Positions 39,974 through 51,841 of a DNA stretch of 64,000 nt are shown in pieces. Location of the stretch: NCBI GenBank assembly GCA_022736275.1, contig DZBJ01000005.1, positions 64,456 to 128,455 of the forward strand, read 5' to 3'. A program made the position numbers and the translations under genes. The notes under the pieces were generated by a model. It had not been told where the DNA came from. It was given only the letters and a program-made list of their open reading frames with translations, and searched no databases. The DNA comes from Rikenella microfusus (lineage in GTDB: Bacteria; Bacteroidota; Bacteroidia; Bacteroidales; VadinHA17). The stretch's first letter is position 1, and each line of letters begins with the position of its first letter.

Positions 39974-42900
39974 ATGAGCATTGTCACCAAAGTCCTGGGA
40001 ATATTCCTGGGCAACAAGGAAGAACGCGACCTGAAGGAGATCGATCCGTTTGTAGGAAAGATAGGGAAGGAGAGCGCACTGGTTGCAACATTGTCAAATG
40101 ACGCCCTGCGCGAAAGGACAGCTGAGCTGAAAAGGGAGATAATTGAATATATCACCGAAGACAACAAACAGATTCAGGAACTCAGGACCGAAGCGGAAAA
40201 GGAGGAGGATGTCAACCGTAAGGAGGAACTTTACAATCAGATAGACAAGATAGACAAGAATATCCTCGAAAAGATCGAGAACAAGCTCGATGAACTTTTA
40301 CCCGCGGCCTTCGCCATTGTCAAGGAGACAGCCCGCCGCTTCAAGGAGAACGAGGTGCTTGAGGTCACAGCCCGGGACTGGGACCGTGATCTGGCTGCCT
40401 CAAGGCCTTCGATAACGATAGAGGGAAACAAGGCTTTCTGGAAGAACCGCTGGATGGCAGGAGGGAACGATATCGTCTGGGATATGGTGCACTATGACGT
40501 TCAGCTGATCGGCGGTGTGGCACTGCATAAAGGCAAGATATCCGAGATGGCCACCGGCGAGGGCAAGACCCTTGTGGCTACACTTCCTGTCTTCCTAAAC
40601 GCACTCGCAGGACGAGGCGTACACATCGTAACCGTCAACGACTACCTGTCTAAACGCGACTCGGAGTGGATGGGTCCGCTCTATGAGTTCCACGGACTAT
40701 CGGTCGACTGCATTGACAAGCATGAACCAAACTCACACGCCCGTCGCAAAGCCTACAACTCGGACATCACCTTCGGCACCAATAATGAGTTTGGCTTTGA
40801 CTACCTCCGTGACAACATGGCCATCAACCCTGAGGACCTTGTTCAGAGAAAACATCACTACGCCATTGTCGACGAGGTGGACTCGGTCCTTATCGATGAC
40901 GCAAGAACGCCCCTCATCATATCCGGCCCTACCGCCAAGAGCGATACCCTTCAGTTCGACGAGTACAAGGTGAAGGTGGAAAAACTGGTCAGCGCTCAGA
41001 GAAAACTTGTTACACAACTGCTGGCCGAATCCAAAAAGCTTATCAGTGACGGAGACAATGAGAAGGGCGGCCTGCTGCTGCTCAGAGCCTATAAGGGCCT
41101 GCCGAAGAACAGCGCCCTGATCAAGTATCTCAGCGAGGAGGGAGTGCGCTCTCTTCTCCTGAAGACTGAGAATTTCTACATGCAGAATAACTCCAAGGAG
41201 ATGCCCAAGGTCACCGAGGAGCTCTATTTCGTGATAGACGAAAAGGCAAACTCGATTGAACTGACCGAAAAGGGACATGACCTAATCTCAAGCTCCGTTG
41301 AGGACTCAAGCTTCTTCGTCCTCCCGGATGTGGGCAGCAAGATTGCCGATATCGAGAAGACCGTCAGGGATGAGACCGAGAGAATGAGGGCCAAGGATGA
41401 GCTGCTTCAGGACTTTGCAGTGAAGTCGGAGCGTGTCCACACCATGACGCAGCTGCTTAAGGCATATACGCTCTTTGAGAAGGATGTGGAATATGTGCTG
41501 ATGGATAACAAGGTCAAAATCGTGGATGAGCAGACGGGACGTATCCTTGAGGGCCGCCGCTATTCCGACGGACTCCATCAGGCTATCGAAGCCAAGGAGA
41601 ACGTTAAGGTGGAGGCCTCGACTCAGACCTATGCCACCATCACCCTGCAGAACTACTTCAGGATGTATCACAAGCTGGCAGGCATGACCGGCACTGCCAT
41701 AACAGAGGCCGGTGAATTCTGGAATATATACAAGCTTGACGTTGTGGTCATACCGACCAACGTACAGGTCATCAGAAAGGATCATGAAGACCTCGTCTAT
41801 AAAACTAAGCGTGAGAAGTACAACGCCGTGATAGACGAGATCGTCAGTCTCAATAAGGCAGGGAGACCGGTGCTCGTCGGGACCACCTCCGTTGAGATCT
41901 CCGAACTGCTCAGCCGGATGCTCAAGATGAAGGGTTTGAAGCATAACGTGCTGAATGCCAAGCTGCACCAGCGTGAGGCTGAGATTGTGCTTGAAGCAGG
42001 CAAGACCGGAACCGTCACCATAGCCACCAACATGGCAGGCCGCGGTACCGACATAAAACTGACACCCGAGGTACGGAAGGCAGGCGGATTGGCAATAATA
42101 GGGACGGAAAGACATGAGTCGCGCCGCGTAGACAGACAGCTGAGGGGCCGGGCAGGACGACAGGGAGACCCCGGCTCGTCACAGTTCTTCGTTTCACTTG
42201 AGGATGACCTGATGCGCCTCTTCGGATCGGAGAGGATATCAGGCATAATGGACAAACTGGGTTTGAAAGACGGGGAGATGATACAGCACCCCATGATCAC
42301 CAAGTCCATAGAGAGGGCCCAGAAGAAGGTTGAAGAAAATAACTTCGGCATAAGAAAGAGACTGCTTGAATATGATGACGTCATGAATTCGCAGAGAGAG
42401 GTCATCTATAGCAAGCGCCGCCATGCCCTCCTTGGCGACAGGCTCAGCGTCGATATAGCCAATATGATGTATGATGCCACTGAAAATATTGTCACTACGA
42501 ACAAGGAGACGGGCGATTTCGATGAGTTTCAGTTCTCACTGATAAGATCACTATCGGTTGATTCCCCGGTAGCGAAAGCCGAGTTCAGCAAAAACAACGA
42601 GGAAGAGGTCATTGATGTTGTTTATGAAAAGGTTCTTGATGCCTACCGTCGCAAGAGTGAGGTTATAGCATCTACGGCGCTCCCGGTGCTCAAAGATGTA
42701 TATGAAAGGATGTCAGCCACATATGAGAACGTGGTTGTCCCCATTACTGACGGAGTGAGAACATATAATGTAATTACAAACCTCAGGGCAGCCGTTGAAA
42801 GCTCAGGAAAGGAGTTGCTCCGATCCTTTGAGAAGACCTCGGTGCTGGCAACGATTGACGATGCATGGAGAGAACATCTGAGGGAGATGGATGACCTCAA

Positions 42901-43291
42901 ACAATCAGTGCAGAACGCCAGCTACGAACAGAAAGACCCGCTTCTCATTTATAAATTTGAATCGTTTGAGCTCTTTAAAACCATGGTTAACAAGGTGAAC
43001 CATGACGTTGTCAGCCTCCTTATGAAAGGGACAATTCCGGTAACATCACCCGACAATGTCAGGGAGGCCCAGCGACGCAAACAGGCCGACTTGAGCAGGC
43101 TGAAGACACAGAAGAGCGATTTCGACAGCTACCGCAGCAGGGGCGGAGGTTCACCGGAGCCCAGGCAGCAACAGATGGCTCCTGTAAGAGTAGATAAAAA
43201 AGTGGGCAGGAATGATCCGTGCCCGTGCGGCAGCGGCAAGAAATACAAGCATTGCCATGGACAGGGTGTCAGCGATGCTGCCGGCGCCTAG
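39974..43291 (+). CDS. secA: Preprotein translocase ATPase SecA
   Basis: A 1105-residue SecA, the motor that pushes preproteins through SecYEG. NBD1 has [15 protein letters not shown] (Walker A, about residue 198) and [19 protein letters not shown]. The preprotein cross-linking domain is enlarged and contains long helical inserts (about 340-450), which explain the length over the 850-900 residues seen elsewhere and are usual in Bacteroidota. NBD2 has [12 protein letters not shown] and [15 protein letters not shown]. The C-terminus has a zinc-binding tail, [17 protein letters not shown]. An N-terminal charged helical insert (40-110) is also lineage-typical. Confidence 0.97.
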   Translation: MSIVTKVLGIFLGNKEERDLKEIDPFVGKIGKESALVATLSNDALRERTAELKREIIEYITEDNKQIQELRTEAEKEEDVNRKEELYNQIDKIDKNILEKIENKLDELLPAAFAIVKETARRFKENEVLEVTARDWDRDLAASRPSITIEGNKAFWKNRWMAGGNDIVWDMVHYDVQLIGGVALHKGKISEMATGEGKTLVATLPVFLNALAGRGVHIVTVNDYLSKRDSEWMGPLYEFHGLSVDCIDKHEPNSHARRKAYNSDITFGTNNEFGFDYLRDNMAINPEDLVQRKHHYAIVDEVDSVLIDDARTPLIISGPTAKSDTLQFDEYKVKVEKLVSAQRKLVTQLLAESKKLISDGDNEKGGLLLLRAYKGLPKNSALIKYLSEEGVRSLLLKTENFYMQNNSKEMPKVTEELYFVIDEKANSIELTEKGHDLISSSVEDSSFFVLPDVGSKIADIEKTVRDETERMRAKDELLQDFAVKSERVHTMTQLLKAYTLFEKDVEYVLMDNKVKIVDEQTGRILEGRRYSDGLHQAIEAKENVKVEASTQTYATITLQNYFRMYHKLAGMTGTAITEAGEFWNIYKLDVVVIPTNVQVIRKDHEDLVYKTKREKYNAVIDEIVSLNKAGRPVLVGTTSVEISELLSRMLKMKGLKHNVLNAKLHQREAEIVLEAGKTGTVTIATNMAGRGTDIKLTPEVRKAGGLAIIGTERHESRRVDRQLRGRAGRQGDPGSSQFFVSLEDDLMRLFGSERISGIMDKLGLKDGEMIQHPMITKSIERAQKKVEENNFGIRKRLLEYDDVMNSQREVIYSKRRHALLGDRLSVDIANMMYDATENIVTTNKETGDFDEFQFSLIRSLSVDSPVAKAEFSKNNEEEVIDVVYEKVLDAYRRKSEVIASTALPVLKDVYERMSATYENVVVPITDGVRTYNVITNLRAAVESSGKELLRSFEKTSVLATIDDAWREHLREMDDLKQSVQNASYEQKDPLLIYKFESFELFKTMVNKVNHDVVSLLMKGTIPVTSPDNVREAQRRKQADLSRLKTQKSDFDSYRSRGGGSPEPRQQQMAPVRVDKKVGRNDPCPCGSGKKYKHCHGQGVSDAAGA

Positions 43292-43337
43292 ATCACAGCC
43301 ATAATTGATTTTTGTTACAGCGATTCGTTCTGCTTTC

Positions 43338-43904
43338 CTATGCCCTTGTTCCCGGACTGCTTATCATTGAGAGATAGTGCATCGTCTGATCAAGAAAGAA
43401 CTCAATGCTGAATGGCCGGGGGGTTCTTATCATCAGATCGTAGGGTGTCTTCTCCGGTTCTTCAGTCACATCAGGCCCGACCTTCATGGGCGATGACGAC
43501 AGCGCCACCAGGCAACTGAGCTGAAAGACCGATGACGGGTTTATATCCAGAACCAGATCAAAGCTGCCTGCAATAAACTCCTTTGCATCTTCCGACACAG
43601 GCAGGAAGGCCCAGTTGAGGTCACTCTTCCGTAAAAACTTCATGTAGGTGAGCCCCGTAAGCCTGTCCGGAACACTCTTGCCGGGTATCCAGGCCATTAC
43701 CTCCACACTCTTGCCCATCTCTGCCAGTTGCCTGTTGAAAGCCGTCAGGTGTTTAAAATCGTTCTCAAATGAGGCATCCCACAGTATCCCTACCTTTTTT
43801 ACCTTCCCGAGATCAAATTCCTGCTGCATCCTCCTTACCGATGAAAGACGCTTATGAAGCAAATACCTGCCGGCTTTTAATCTGAGATTGGTAAAAAGTT
43901 CCAT
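43338..43904 (-). CDS. DUF6913-type Bacteroidota protein
   Basis: A 188-residue cytoplasmic protein of unknown function, found across Bacteroidota. It starts with a basic helix (LRLKAGRYLLHKRLSSVRR) and then an alpha/beta core: VKKVGILWDASFENDF, VEVMAWIP, LNWAFLPVS, FDLVLDINPSS and CLVALSSSPMKVGP. The fold resembles a periplasmic-binding or Rossmann half, but I see no catalytic motif. A perfect -7 box lies seven bases from the start. Confidence 0.7.
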   Translation of the reverse strand: MELFTNLRLKAGRYLLHKRLSSVRRMQQEFDLGKVKKVGILWDASFENDFKHLTAFNRQLAEMGKSVEVMAWIPGKSVPDRLTGLTYMKFLRKSDLNWAFLPVSEDAKEFIAGSFDLVLDINPSSVFQLSCLVALSSSPMKVGPDVTEEPEKTPYDLMIRTPRPFSIEFFLDQTMHYLSMISSPGTRA

Positions 43905-43911
43905 GAGAATA

Positions 43912-43919
43912 CAAACCTA
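43912..43919 (-). promoter_or_regulatory. -7 element of the DUF6913 gene
   Basis: CAAACCTA reads TAggTTTG on the minus strand. Seven bases separate it from the ATG at 43904, leaving almost no leader. Confidence 0.5.
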
Positions 43920-43953
43920 TATCTTTTTTGTTTTATAAGGGTCAGGCAGGTGA

Positions 43954-45981
<2,028 letters not shown>

Positions 45982-45994
45982 TCAGATTATTAAA

Positions 45995-47113
45995 TCAACT
46001 CCAGACCCCTGGTATCAGGGTGCCGCAGGTGCACTTCCCATTTTTAATTTTGTTCGTGACGATCCGGTAACCGCTCCTGTCCACAACCTTCTCACCGCAT
46101 GACGGGCAGTGAGTATCGTCAAACCCTGCTCCCGGCATGTTACCGAGGTAAACATACTTCAGTCCTTCACCCCGGGCTATCTCCACTGCCTTGTTCAGTA
46201 TGCCGGGAGGAGTGGGCGGGAGATGTTCCAGCTTGTACAGGGGCTGAAACCGGCTGAAGTGAAGCGGCGTGTCAGAGAAACCGTTGGCGGCAAGCCACTT
46301 GCACATCTGCCTGATCTCATCAGGCTTGTCAGTCCAGCCCGGAATGACAAGATTGGTGATCTCGAGCCACACCCCCTCGTCACGATATATCTTCAGGGCA
46401 TCAAGAACCGGTTGCAGCTTTCCTCCGTTAAGCTTAAGGTATGTGCTGTCACTGAACGACTTAAGATCTATATTCGCACCGTCTATGTACCTGCAGAGCT
46501 GCCTGAGCGGTTGCTCCTTAATGTAACCGTTTGATACCATTATGTTCTTTACCCCCTCCTGGTGTGCCAGTTTTGAAGTTTCATAAACGTACTCATAAAA
46601 GGTCACCGGTTCGGAATAGGTATATGCTATAGATCTGCAACTGGCTGCAATGGCTCTCTCAACCACATTCGCGGGAGGCATGTCAAAGTTTTTGGTCTTG
46701 TCGGGCGATGTTTGCGAGATGGTCCAGTTCTGACAGTTGAGGCAGGCCAGGTTGCAGCCTGCGGTGGCAATTGAAAAAGCAGAAGATCCGGGAAGAAAAT
46801 GGTACATCGGTTTCTTCTCGACAGGGTCTGTGTTGGCCGCGCAGGGATTGCCAAAGGCCATAGTATAAAGCTTTGACTTCCTGACGATCCGGTTCCTGCA
46901 GTCACTCAGCTCTCCCTCTTTCAGGGTGCACTCGTTGGGACAGATCATGCAGACCACACCCCGGGCACTCTCCTCCTGGAACATGGCAAGTCTTTCACCC
47001 GGGGCCGGATGCATAGCCCCCAGCGGGAGCGGAGCCACAATGCCTGCAGCAACCGCAAATGACCCCTTCCTGGCAAAATCCCTTCTTGATATCTTTTTTC
47101 CCCTGTTTTCCAA
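45995..47113 (-). CDS. amrS: AmmeMemoRadiSam system radical SAM enzyme with Tat-like leader
   Basis: A 372-residue radical SAM protein of the AmmeMemoRadiSam family; substrate unknown. The SAM-cluster motif is GCNLACLNC (Cys120, 124, 127; CX3CX2C). Four N-terminal cysteines (Cys55, 58, 62, 72, in VVCMICPNECTLKEG and SDCRNR) and two C-terminal pairs (HCPSCGE and KCTCGTL) suggest additional metal sites. Residues 8-33 read ISRRDFARK followed by a hydrophobic stretch and a PLGA site, matching a twin-arginine export signal, which is very unusual for an enzyme that needs SAM and low-potential electrons. The two upstream genes of the operon encode the other system components, also envelope-directed. 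Confidence 0.88.
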   Translation of the reverse strand: MENRGKKISRRDFARKGSFAVAAGIVAPLPLGAMHPAPGERLAMFQEESARGVVCMICPNECTLKEGELSDCRNRIVRKSKLYTMAFGNPCAANTDPVEKKPMYHFLPGSSAFSIATAGCNLACLNCQNWTISQTSPDKTKNFDMPPANVVERAIAASCRSIAYTYSEPVTFYEYVYETSKLAHQEGVKNIMVSNGYIKEQPLRQLCRYIDGANIDLKSFSDSTYLKLNGGKLQPVLDALKIYRDEGVWLEITNLVIPGWTDKPDEIRQMCKWLAANGFSDTPLHFSRFQPLYKLEHLPPTPPGILNKAVEIARGEGLKYVYLGNMPGAGFDDTHCPSCGEKVVDRSGYRIVTNKIKNGKCTCGTLIPGVWS

Positions 47114-47145
47114 TTAGATGCGATTAAAGGAACCGGACCATAAAA

Positions 47146-49572
47146 CTAATGCTTATCCCTCACTGATGCAACAATCGCCGACATGAAAATCAACCCCGCA
47201 ATGATGAAAGCTGCGTTTGCCGTACCTGCCACCGGTACGAGAATTGTCGAAACAAGCATATACCCGAGCGCCGAACCTGCCAGGTCAGAGGCGTAAACAG
47301 CCCCTGTTGCTGATCCTTTGCCTGTGACGGTAAGGATCCTGTAGACTGATCCGGTGATGAAGCCTGCCACGGGAAGCGTAATGAACATGAATGCCAGCAC
47401 GGGCCCCGTGGCGGAGATGACCAGGGCCGGAGCCAGCAACCCGGTTCCTGCATAAATAACCATCAGAATCAGCGCACAGACAGTCAGATTCTTAAATGCC
47501 ATTGACTCCCCCCATGCAGCACCTGCTGCCAGTCCGGCCAAAATGAGGGTGAGAATTACGGCGGACAGCAGATAAATGTTCCCGACAGCCATCTGCATTA
47601 TGAAAATCATTATCATCCCAAAACCTGCCAGTCCGGCTGACGAGGTGAACATGATCATACCTCCCCGGACTGAAAAAATGATCGGAATAACCGTTAGTAC
47701 GACCAACAGGGCAATTATACCGCCCTTCATGCCCATTCGTTCCAGTGAGAGAATATTGGCAAACATTGCAGTGACTGGCCTGAGGGCCGTGTTTTCGCCT
47801 GCCCTCCGGTCAACCTGAGACAGCACCTGCTCGCGTTTCACCCGAAGCTCATTGTCATTGATATAGTCACCGTTGACATAGCTTGTCATAATGCCGCTTT
47901 TTTCAGCCAGGCCAGCCACCGCGCCGTTTACCGGAAGTGGCGATGCCACGGCGTACAGTGATGACCCGGGAATTATGGTGATGTGACTGAAGACTGAGGC
48001 AAGAGCGTTGTACAGGGGTGAGAATCCCCTCCTGTAACTCTCAGGAGAATAATTGTAATAAGGCATCGGAGTACAAAGAAATATGCCGTCAGGCGACAGG
48101 TGTTCCCTGACCAGCCTGAAATACTCTGCCGTGTAGAACCTGCTTACCGCCAGTGTTGATGGAGGGGGGATCAGCTGCAGTACCGCATCATATATCTCAC
48201 CGTCGTTTCTCAGGAAGGAGACGGGGTCTCTGTTTACCACGGTCACCTTCATAGTGCCGCGTACAGTGTCACGGGCTCCTCCGGCAGCAATTATACCCGG
48301 ATCCGGCTCCAGGTAAACCAGCTCTTTAATCATATGTTTGTCAAGCTCTTCAAGGTGCCTGGTGAGGCCACCTGAGATGAGCATCACCCTGTCGTAGCTC
48401 TTTCTCTGGAGAAGGGCATAATGGATGTTCTCCTCGGTGGTAATAATATCACCGCTGAAGAAAAGAGGCCTGTGGTCGTAAAAAATGGTCCTCTCGCCAC
48501 CGTAGGTGCCCGTTGTGATGTTTCCGTACTGGGTGTCGATACTCCTCTCCACCTTCACTCCGTGCAACAGGAGGGTTCTGACATGCAGATCAGGACGGAT
48601 GATTATTGTCATGGCTGCCAGGGGCAGGACCATGACCAGTGCCGATATCCTTAACCATGGCCGGTATCCGAGCAATAGTACGGCAATCACCGAGGAGAGA
48701 ATCAGTATCAGCAGGTAGAGCTGGTAGTTGGGGATGCAGAGAGGCACCGTGAGTGCCGTAACTATTCCGGCTGTCACCGACCCTGCCGTTTCGGCGCTGA
48801 AACTTTTTCCCGGTGATGACCTGTCGGTTGCGTTGCGAAGGCGGGAGATCCTGACAAAAACCAGCGAAGAGATGAAGGTCACCGGGGCAATGCTGACAGA
48901 GATGATTATCAGCATCTGGAAAAAGGAGGGGGTAGCCCCCTGTGTGAGAAGAACCGTATTCATTAGGATAAACAGGAGGGGAGCCAGCGCCGTTCCTGCC
49001 AGCAGGGTCCAGATCATCCTTCCGGGGCTTGCGATGGATGATCTGTTCCCGGTAATCGCCCCTGTGGCTGCTGTGATAAGCCAGATCCAGAGGAAGAGCC
49101 CGGCCCCGGCCTCCGTGCCGCCACCCAGGATTACTGCTTCGCGCATCATTATGAACTGGGAAGAAGAGCTGACGAAACCGGTCAGCAGCAGAAGCGGTAC
49201 CGCGTGGGTGATCCTTGCTGCAGGCGGTGGTTCACCCTGCTCTGCCAGGGCACCGATGATGCGGTCTCTTGCCCTGCCGAAATAGTATCCCAGGTGCCAT
49301 GTGAGGTGGATAAGTGCCGAGAAGGCCATGGCTATGCCGGTCTCGACGTGCCAGCGAAGCACCGGCCCTGAAAATGGAATATCCCACTTGTAGGTGACCT
49401 TCAGGGCCATAAGCAGTCCGAACAATGCTGTTACAATGAATGATGCCAGCAGAATCCAGTTCCAGAAGCGCCGGTGCGATTGCCTGTTGGTAAAACCTGC
49501 TGATGAGAGGTACAGCGAGAACAGGTAAAGCAGAAGAACGGTTACCCCTATGGGAAGAACATGGTAGGTCAT
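47146..49572 (-). CDS. Polytopic membrane protein with a degenerate spermidine-synthase-like domain
   Basis: An 808-residue protein with about nine N-terminal membrane helices, a soluble domain (about 341-600) and about six C-terminal helices. Residues 68-95 place His75, His89 and His93 in a membrane helix pair (LRWHVETG, LIHLTWHL), like a DUF4405/cytochrome-b type haem site. The soluble part has the shape of a spermidine synthase: YGNITTG start, SGGLTRHLEEL (400-410) where SpeE has GGGDG, and LVYLEPDP. However, the catalytic D-x-x-D segment is replaced by YDAVLQLIPPP (461-471). It is probably not an aminopropyltransferase. It sits between the Memo-AMMECR1 gene (8 bases) and amrS (32 bases). 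Confidence 0.72.
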   Translation of the reverse strand: MTYHVLPIGVTVLLLYLFSLYLSSAGFTNRQSHRRFWNWILLASFIVTALFGLLMALKVTYKWDIPFSGPVLRWHVETGIAMAFSALIHLTWHLGYYFGRARDRIIGALAEQGEPPPAARITHAVPLLLLTGFVSSSSQFIMMREAVILGGGTEAGAGLFLWIWLITAATGAITGNRSSIASPGRMIWTLLAGTALAPLLFILMNTVLLTQGATPSFFQMLIIISVSIAPVTFISSLVFVRISRLRNATDRSSPGKSFSAETAGSVTAGIVTALTVPLCIPNYQLYLLILILSSVIAVLLLGYRPWLRISALVMVLPLAAMTIIIRPDLHVRTLLLHGVKVERSIDTQYGNITTGTYGGERTIFYDHRPLFFSGDIITTEENIHYALLQRKSYDRVMLISGGLTRHLEELDKHMIKELVYLEPDPGIIAAGGARDTVRGTMKVTVVNRDPVSFLRNDGEIYDAVLQLIPPPSTLAVSRFYTAEYFRLVREHLSPDGIFLCTPMPYYNYSPESYRRGFSPLYNALASVFSHITIIPGSSLYAVASPLPVNGAVAGLAEKSGIMTSYVNGDYINDNELRVKREQVLSQVDRRAGENTALRPVTAMFANILSLERMGMKGGIIALLVVLTVIPIIFSVRGGMIMFTSSAGLAGFGMIMIFIMQMAVGNIYLLSAVILTLILAGLAAGAAWGESMAFKNLTVCALILMVIYAGTGLLAPALVISATGPVLAFMFITLPVAGFITGSVYRILTVTGKGSATGAVYASDLAGSALGYMLVSTILVPVAGTANAAFIIAGLIFMSAIVASVRDKH

Positions 49573-49580
49573 GGCTCCTT

Positions 49581-51119
49581 CTACTCCCCGAAGACATAGG
49601 CTTCATAGACAAAGATTTCAGTACCCTTGTCCTTCCACCCGTCCCAGCCTATCCCTGCTTTGTCACGGGCACAGTACCCGAGGAACTGCTCCACACTCCA
49701 ACCTCTCTCCTGTGCAACCTGAGGAAGGAGGGTGCCCGACCTGAATCCCTGTTTCAGATAGATGCCGTGCTTTCCGATTTTAATCTCACTTATATCACTG
49801 ATTTTCTTCATGGGGCCGAGCACCGATATCTCAAGATGTATTGAGGGATATTCGGCTGATGTAAGGGCACTGAACCTCGGGTCTCCGAAAGCCGCCTCCC
49901 GGGCCATGTCTGCAACGACTTCATGTAACGGGTCAGGCGAAGTAAAACGACCGATGCAGCCACGCAGTTCACCATCGATGGTAATCGTAACAAATGCTCC
50001 CAGCGGCTCCGTGAGCCTGGGAGTCAACCTTGAAGCAGGCGGGGTGGCAGCCTGGACGGTGCCTTTCCATCTTGAAGAGATGGCTTCGCGGGCGATGCCG
50101 AGCAGTGTACCCTTTTCTTCTGCTGTAAGTACAAAATCATCATTGCCGGAGGCTCCCTCTCCCTTAACATTCTTATTACCAGTTGTTTCCTTGTTCTCCT
50201 TCAGTGGCTTATGCTCCGCCACAATGGCGTTGTACCCGACCACCTCATCACGGTCACCCCGCGGGGAGTCGCCTGAGTTGGTGTAACCGACATTCCTGAA
50301 TGCCACCCCGTCACTGTTTTCTGCAAGATAAAGCAGTACCAGTCCTGCAGGCCAGCCGCACATTGCCGTTGCAAGATTCCCGGTGCCGGAGGCCTCAATA
50401 CTCCTGATGGTCTTAAGGAAACTGTCCGGGTCACCCTTAACAATGGCATCGCTGGCGAGTCTGTCCACGCGGCATGCATCCTCATAGGAAGGGTAGTGGG
50501 AGAAATCGCTGCTGATAATGAATAGATTACGGTCATTGAACCAGGGCTGCAGGCCTGAGGCCACGGCCTTGAGAACGCTTGTGTTCCGGGTCCCGATAAG
50601 TATTGGCACAATATCCGGGGTTTTGTTAAAATGATACTGAATGAACGGCAGCTGAACCTCGAGGGAGTGCTCGGGACCGTGTGCCTCATCCTTTTCAAGG
50701 AACCACTTGTTGATTGACTTGAGTTTCTCTCCTATATCCTTGTTGACCTGCAATGTTCCCAGAGGTGTGACCAGGTTACCCGACGTGAATACGGCGGCGC
50801 CCTCGAAGGCATACCTGTGACTTACACCAATAAGAAAGATGTTATCATAGACGGCATCAGCGGGCACAGCTGCAAAACCCCGGACAGCGGTTCTTCCCGA
50901 ATAGACATATCCGGCATGCGGCACCAGAAGCGCCCTTACCTGTGCACCGGGCTGCGGGCTGCCGGCCCCCGCAAAGTACCCCGCCAGTTCAGTCCTGAGC
51001 TGTGTGCTCCCGGAAGGATAAAAACTCCCGGCTACCGCAGGCTGTCTGTCGCGACCCTGTCCGAATATGTTCATAAGCGGAATTATTAACGTAATCAGGA
51101 TGAGACTAACCGTTTTCAT
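49581..51119 (-). CDS. Fused Memo-AMMECR1 protein (AmmeMemoRadiSam components B and A) with signal peptide
   Basis: A 512-residue protein. Residues 1-21 form a signal peptide (MKTVSLILITLIIPLMNIFG). Residues about 25-300 are a Memo domain: RQPAVAGSFYP, LVPHAGYVYSG (His68), GPEHSLEVQLPF (His151), ISSDFSHYP (His208) and AMCGWPAG (Cys254), the residues that build Memo's metal site. A charged linker (300-330) leads to an AMMECR1 domain (about 332-512) with the hallmark LRGCIG (385-390), FGDPRF, LEISVLGPM and QEGWSVEQFL-like RGWSVEQFL. Memo and AMMECR1 are normally cytoplasmic, so the export signal is noteworthy. It is the first gene of the operon with the membrane protein and amrS. Confidence 0.9.
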   Translation of the reverse strand: MKTVSLILITLIIPLMNIFGQGRDRQPAVAGSFYPSGSTQLRTELAGYFAGAGSPQPGAQVRALLVPHAGYVYSGRTAVRGFAAVPADAVYDNIFLIGVSHRYAFEGAAVFTSGNLVTPLGTLQVNKDIGEKLKSINKWFLEKDEAHGPEHSLEVQLPFIQYHFNKTPDIVPILIGTRNTSVLKAVASGLQPWFNDRNLFIISSDFSHYPSYEDACRVDRLASDAIVKGDPDSFLKTIRSIEASGTGNLATAMCGWPAGLVLLYLAENSDGVAFRNVGYTNSGDSPRGDRDEVVGYNAIVAEHKPLKENKETTGNKNVKGEGASGNDDFVLTAEEKGTLLGIAREAISSRWKGTVQAATPPASRLTPRLTEPLGAFVTITIDGELRGCIGRFTSPDPLHEVVADMAREAAFGDPRFSALTSAEYPSIHLEISVLGPMKKISDISEIKIGKHGIYLKQGFRSGTLLPQVAQERGWSVEQFLGYCARDKAGIGWDGWKDKGTEIFVYEAYVFGE

Positions 51120-51138
51120 AAACAGCTGTTACCACCTG

Positions 51139-51146
51139 TAAAGTTA
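51139..51146 (-). promoter_or_regulatory. Probable -7 element of the AmmeMemoRadiSam operon
   Basis: TAAAGTTA reads TAacTTTA on the minus strand, one mismatch from consensus, with a CCTTTTTC stretch at the -33 position. It lies 19 bases before the ATG at 51119. Confidence 0.4.
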
Positions 51147-51178
51147 GTATAAAAACCTGAAAAAGGAGGAAGAAGGCC

Positions 51179-51637
51179 TCAGATCAGAACGATATTTTCC
51201 TTCAGGGTATTGCCTTCATCATCAATGCCATACAGCCTGATTCCCACGCTGCAGGTGGCGTCAGCCGTGACATCCAGGAACGGGGAAAGTGATTCTCTTA
51301 CATCCTCCTCGCCCATGGAGTCATACTCCTCGATATCAAAGTAGAGATGCACAAAAAGTATATGATCGTTCTTTTTGATTTTCGTCAGTACCTTCAATAT
51401 CTTTCCCATCCATATGACAGAGGAGGTATTGAAATAATCGACGTTGAATTTCAGATTTGTGCTTTCTGCCGGGTTCTTGGCATATTCCGAAGCCCACTTG
51501 TAGAGAGGCTCAAAGAAACCTGAAGCATTCTCAGGCAACGATTTGCCTGTGAAGGCAAGATTGCCGGTCCCGGCAGTAAAACTGACCTGCGGTGTCTTGG
51601 AGGTTGCCTCAATCCTGATATCCTGTAGTTTTACCAT
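51179..51637 (-). CDS. siaC: SiaC-family (DUF1987) regulatory phosphoprotein
   Basis: A 152-residue protein of the DUF1987/SiaC family. In Pseudomonas SiaC is phosphorylated on a Thr by SiaB and dephosphorylated by SiaA, and controls a diguanylate cyclase. The family core is visible: NFxVDYFNTSSVIWMGKIL with the phosphosite region YFNTSS (about residues 68-73), followed by ILFVHLYFDIEEYDSMGEEDV. No SiaB-like kinase or SiaA phosphatase gene is adjacent, and the histidine kinase 13 kb away is not of that type. The partner is therefore unknown here. Confidence 0.85.
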   Translation of the reverse strand: MVKLQDIRIEATSKTPQVSFTAGTGNLAFTGKSLPENASGFFEPLYKWASEYAKNPAESTNLKFNVDYFNTSSVIWMGKILKVLTKIKKNDHILFVHLYFDIEEYDSMGEEDVRESLSPFLDVTADATCSVGIRLYGIDDEGNTLKENIVLI

Positions 51638-51815
51638 AATATTTCTTTCTTCCCTTGTCCTGCGTTATTGCCCCAACGCACATGATAAAGGTAACCCGTT
51701 TTTTTAGAAGCTAATTCCGTGTTCGTCAAATAAAATTAACTAGTTATCAACTTTTTTAAACAATTTATCATCTGCATGAGATGCAATTCCGGGCAGATCG
51801 TTCAGAAGGAAATAC

Positions 51816-51823
51816 TATCTTTG
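51816..51823 (+). promoter_or_regulatory. -7 element of argS
   Basis: TAtcTTTG, 18 bases before the ATG at 51842. It lies downstream of an in-frame ATG at 51776, which is therefore unlikely to be the start. Confidence 0.55.
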
Positions 51824-51841
51824 CAGCCTAAGTTACACTGG

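Noticed and set aside
47146-49572. Annotating the 808-residue membrane protein as spermidine synthase
   Set aside because: The fold outline is present, but the glycine-rich GGGDG loop and the catalytic Asp pair are replaced, and a separate polyamine route is encoded at 585-2919.
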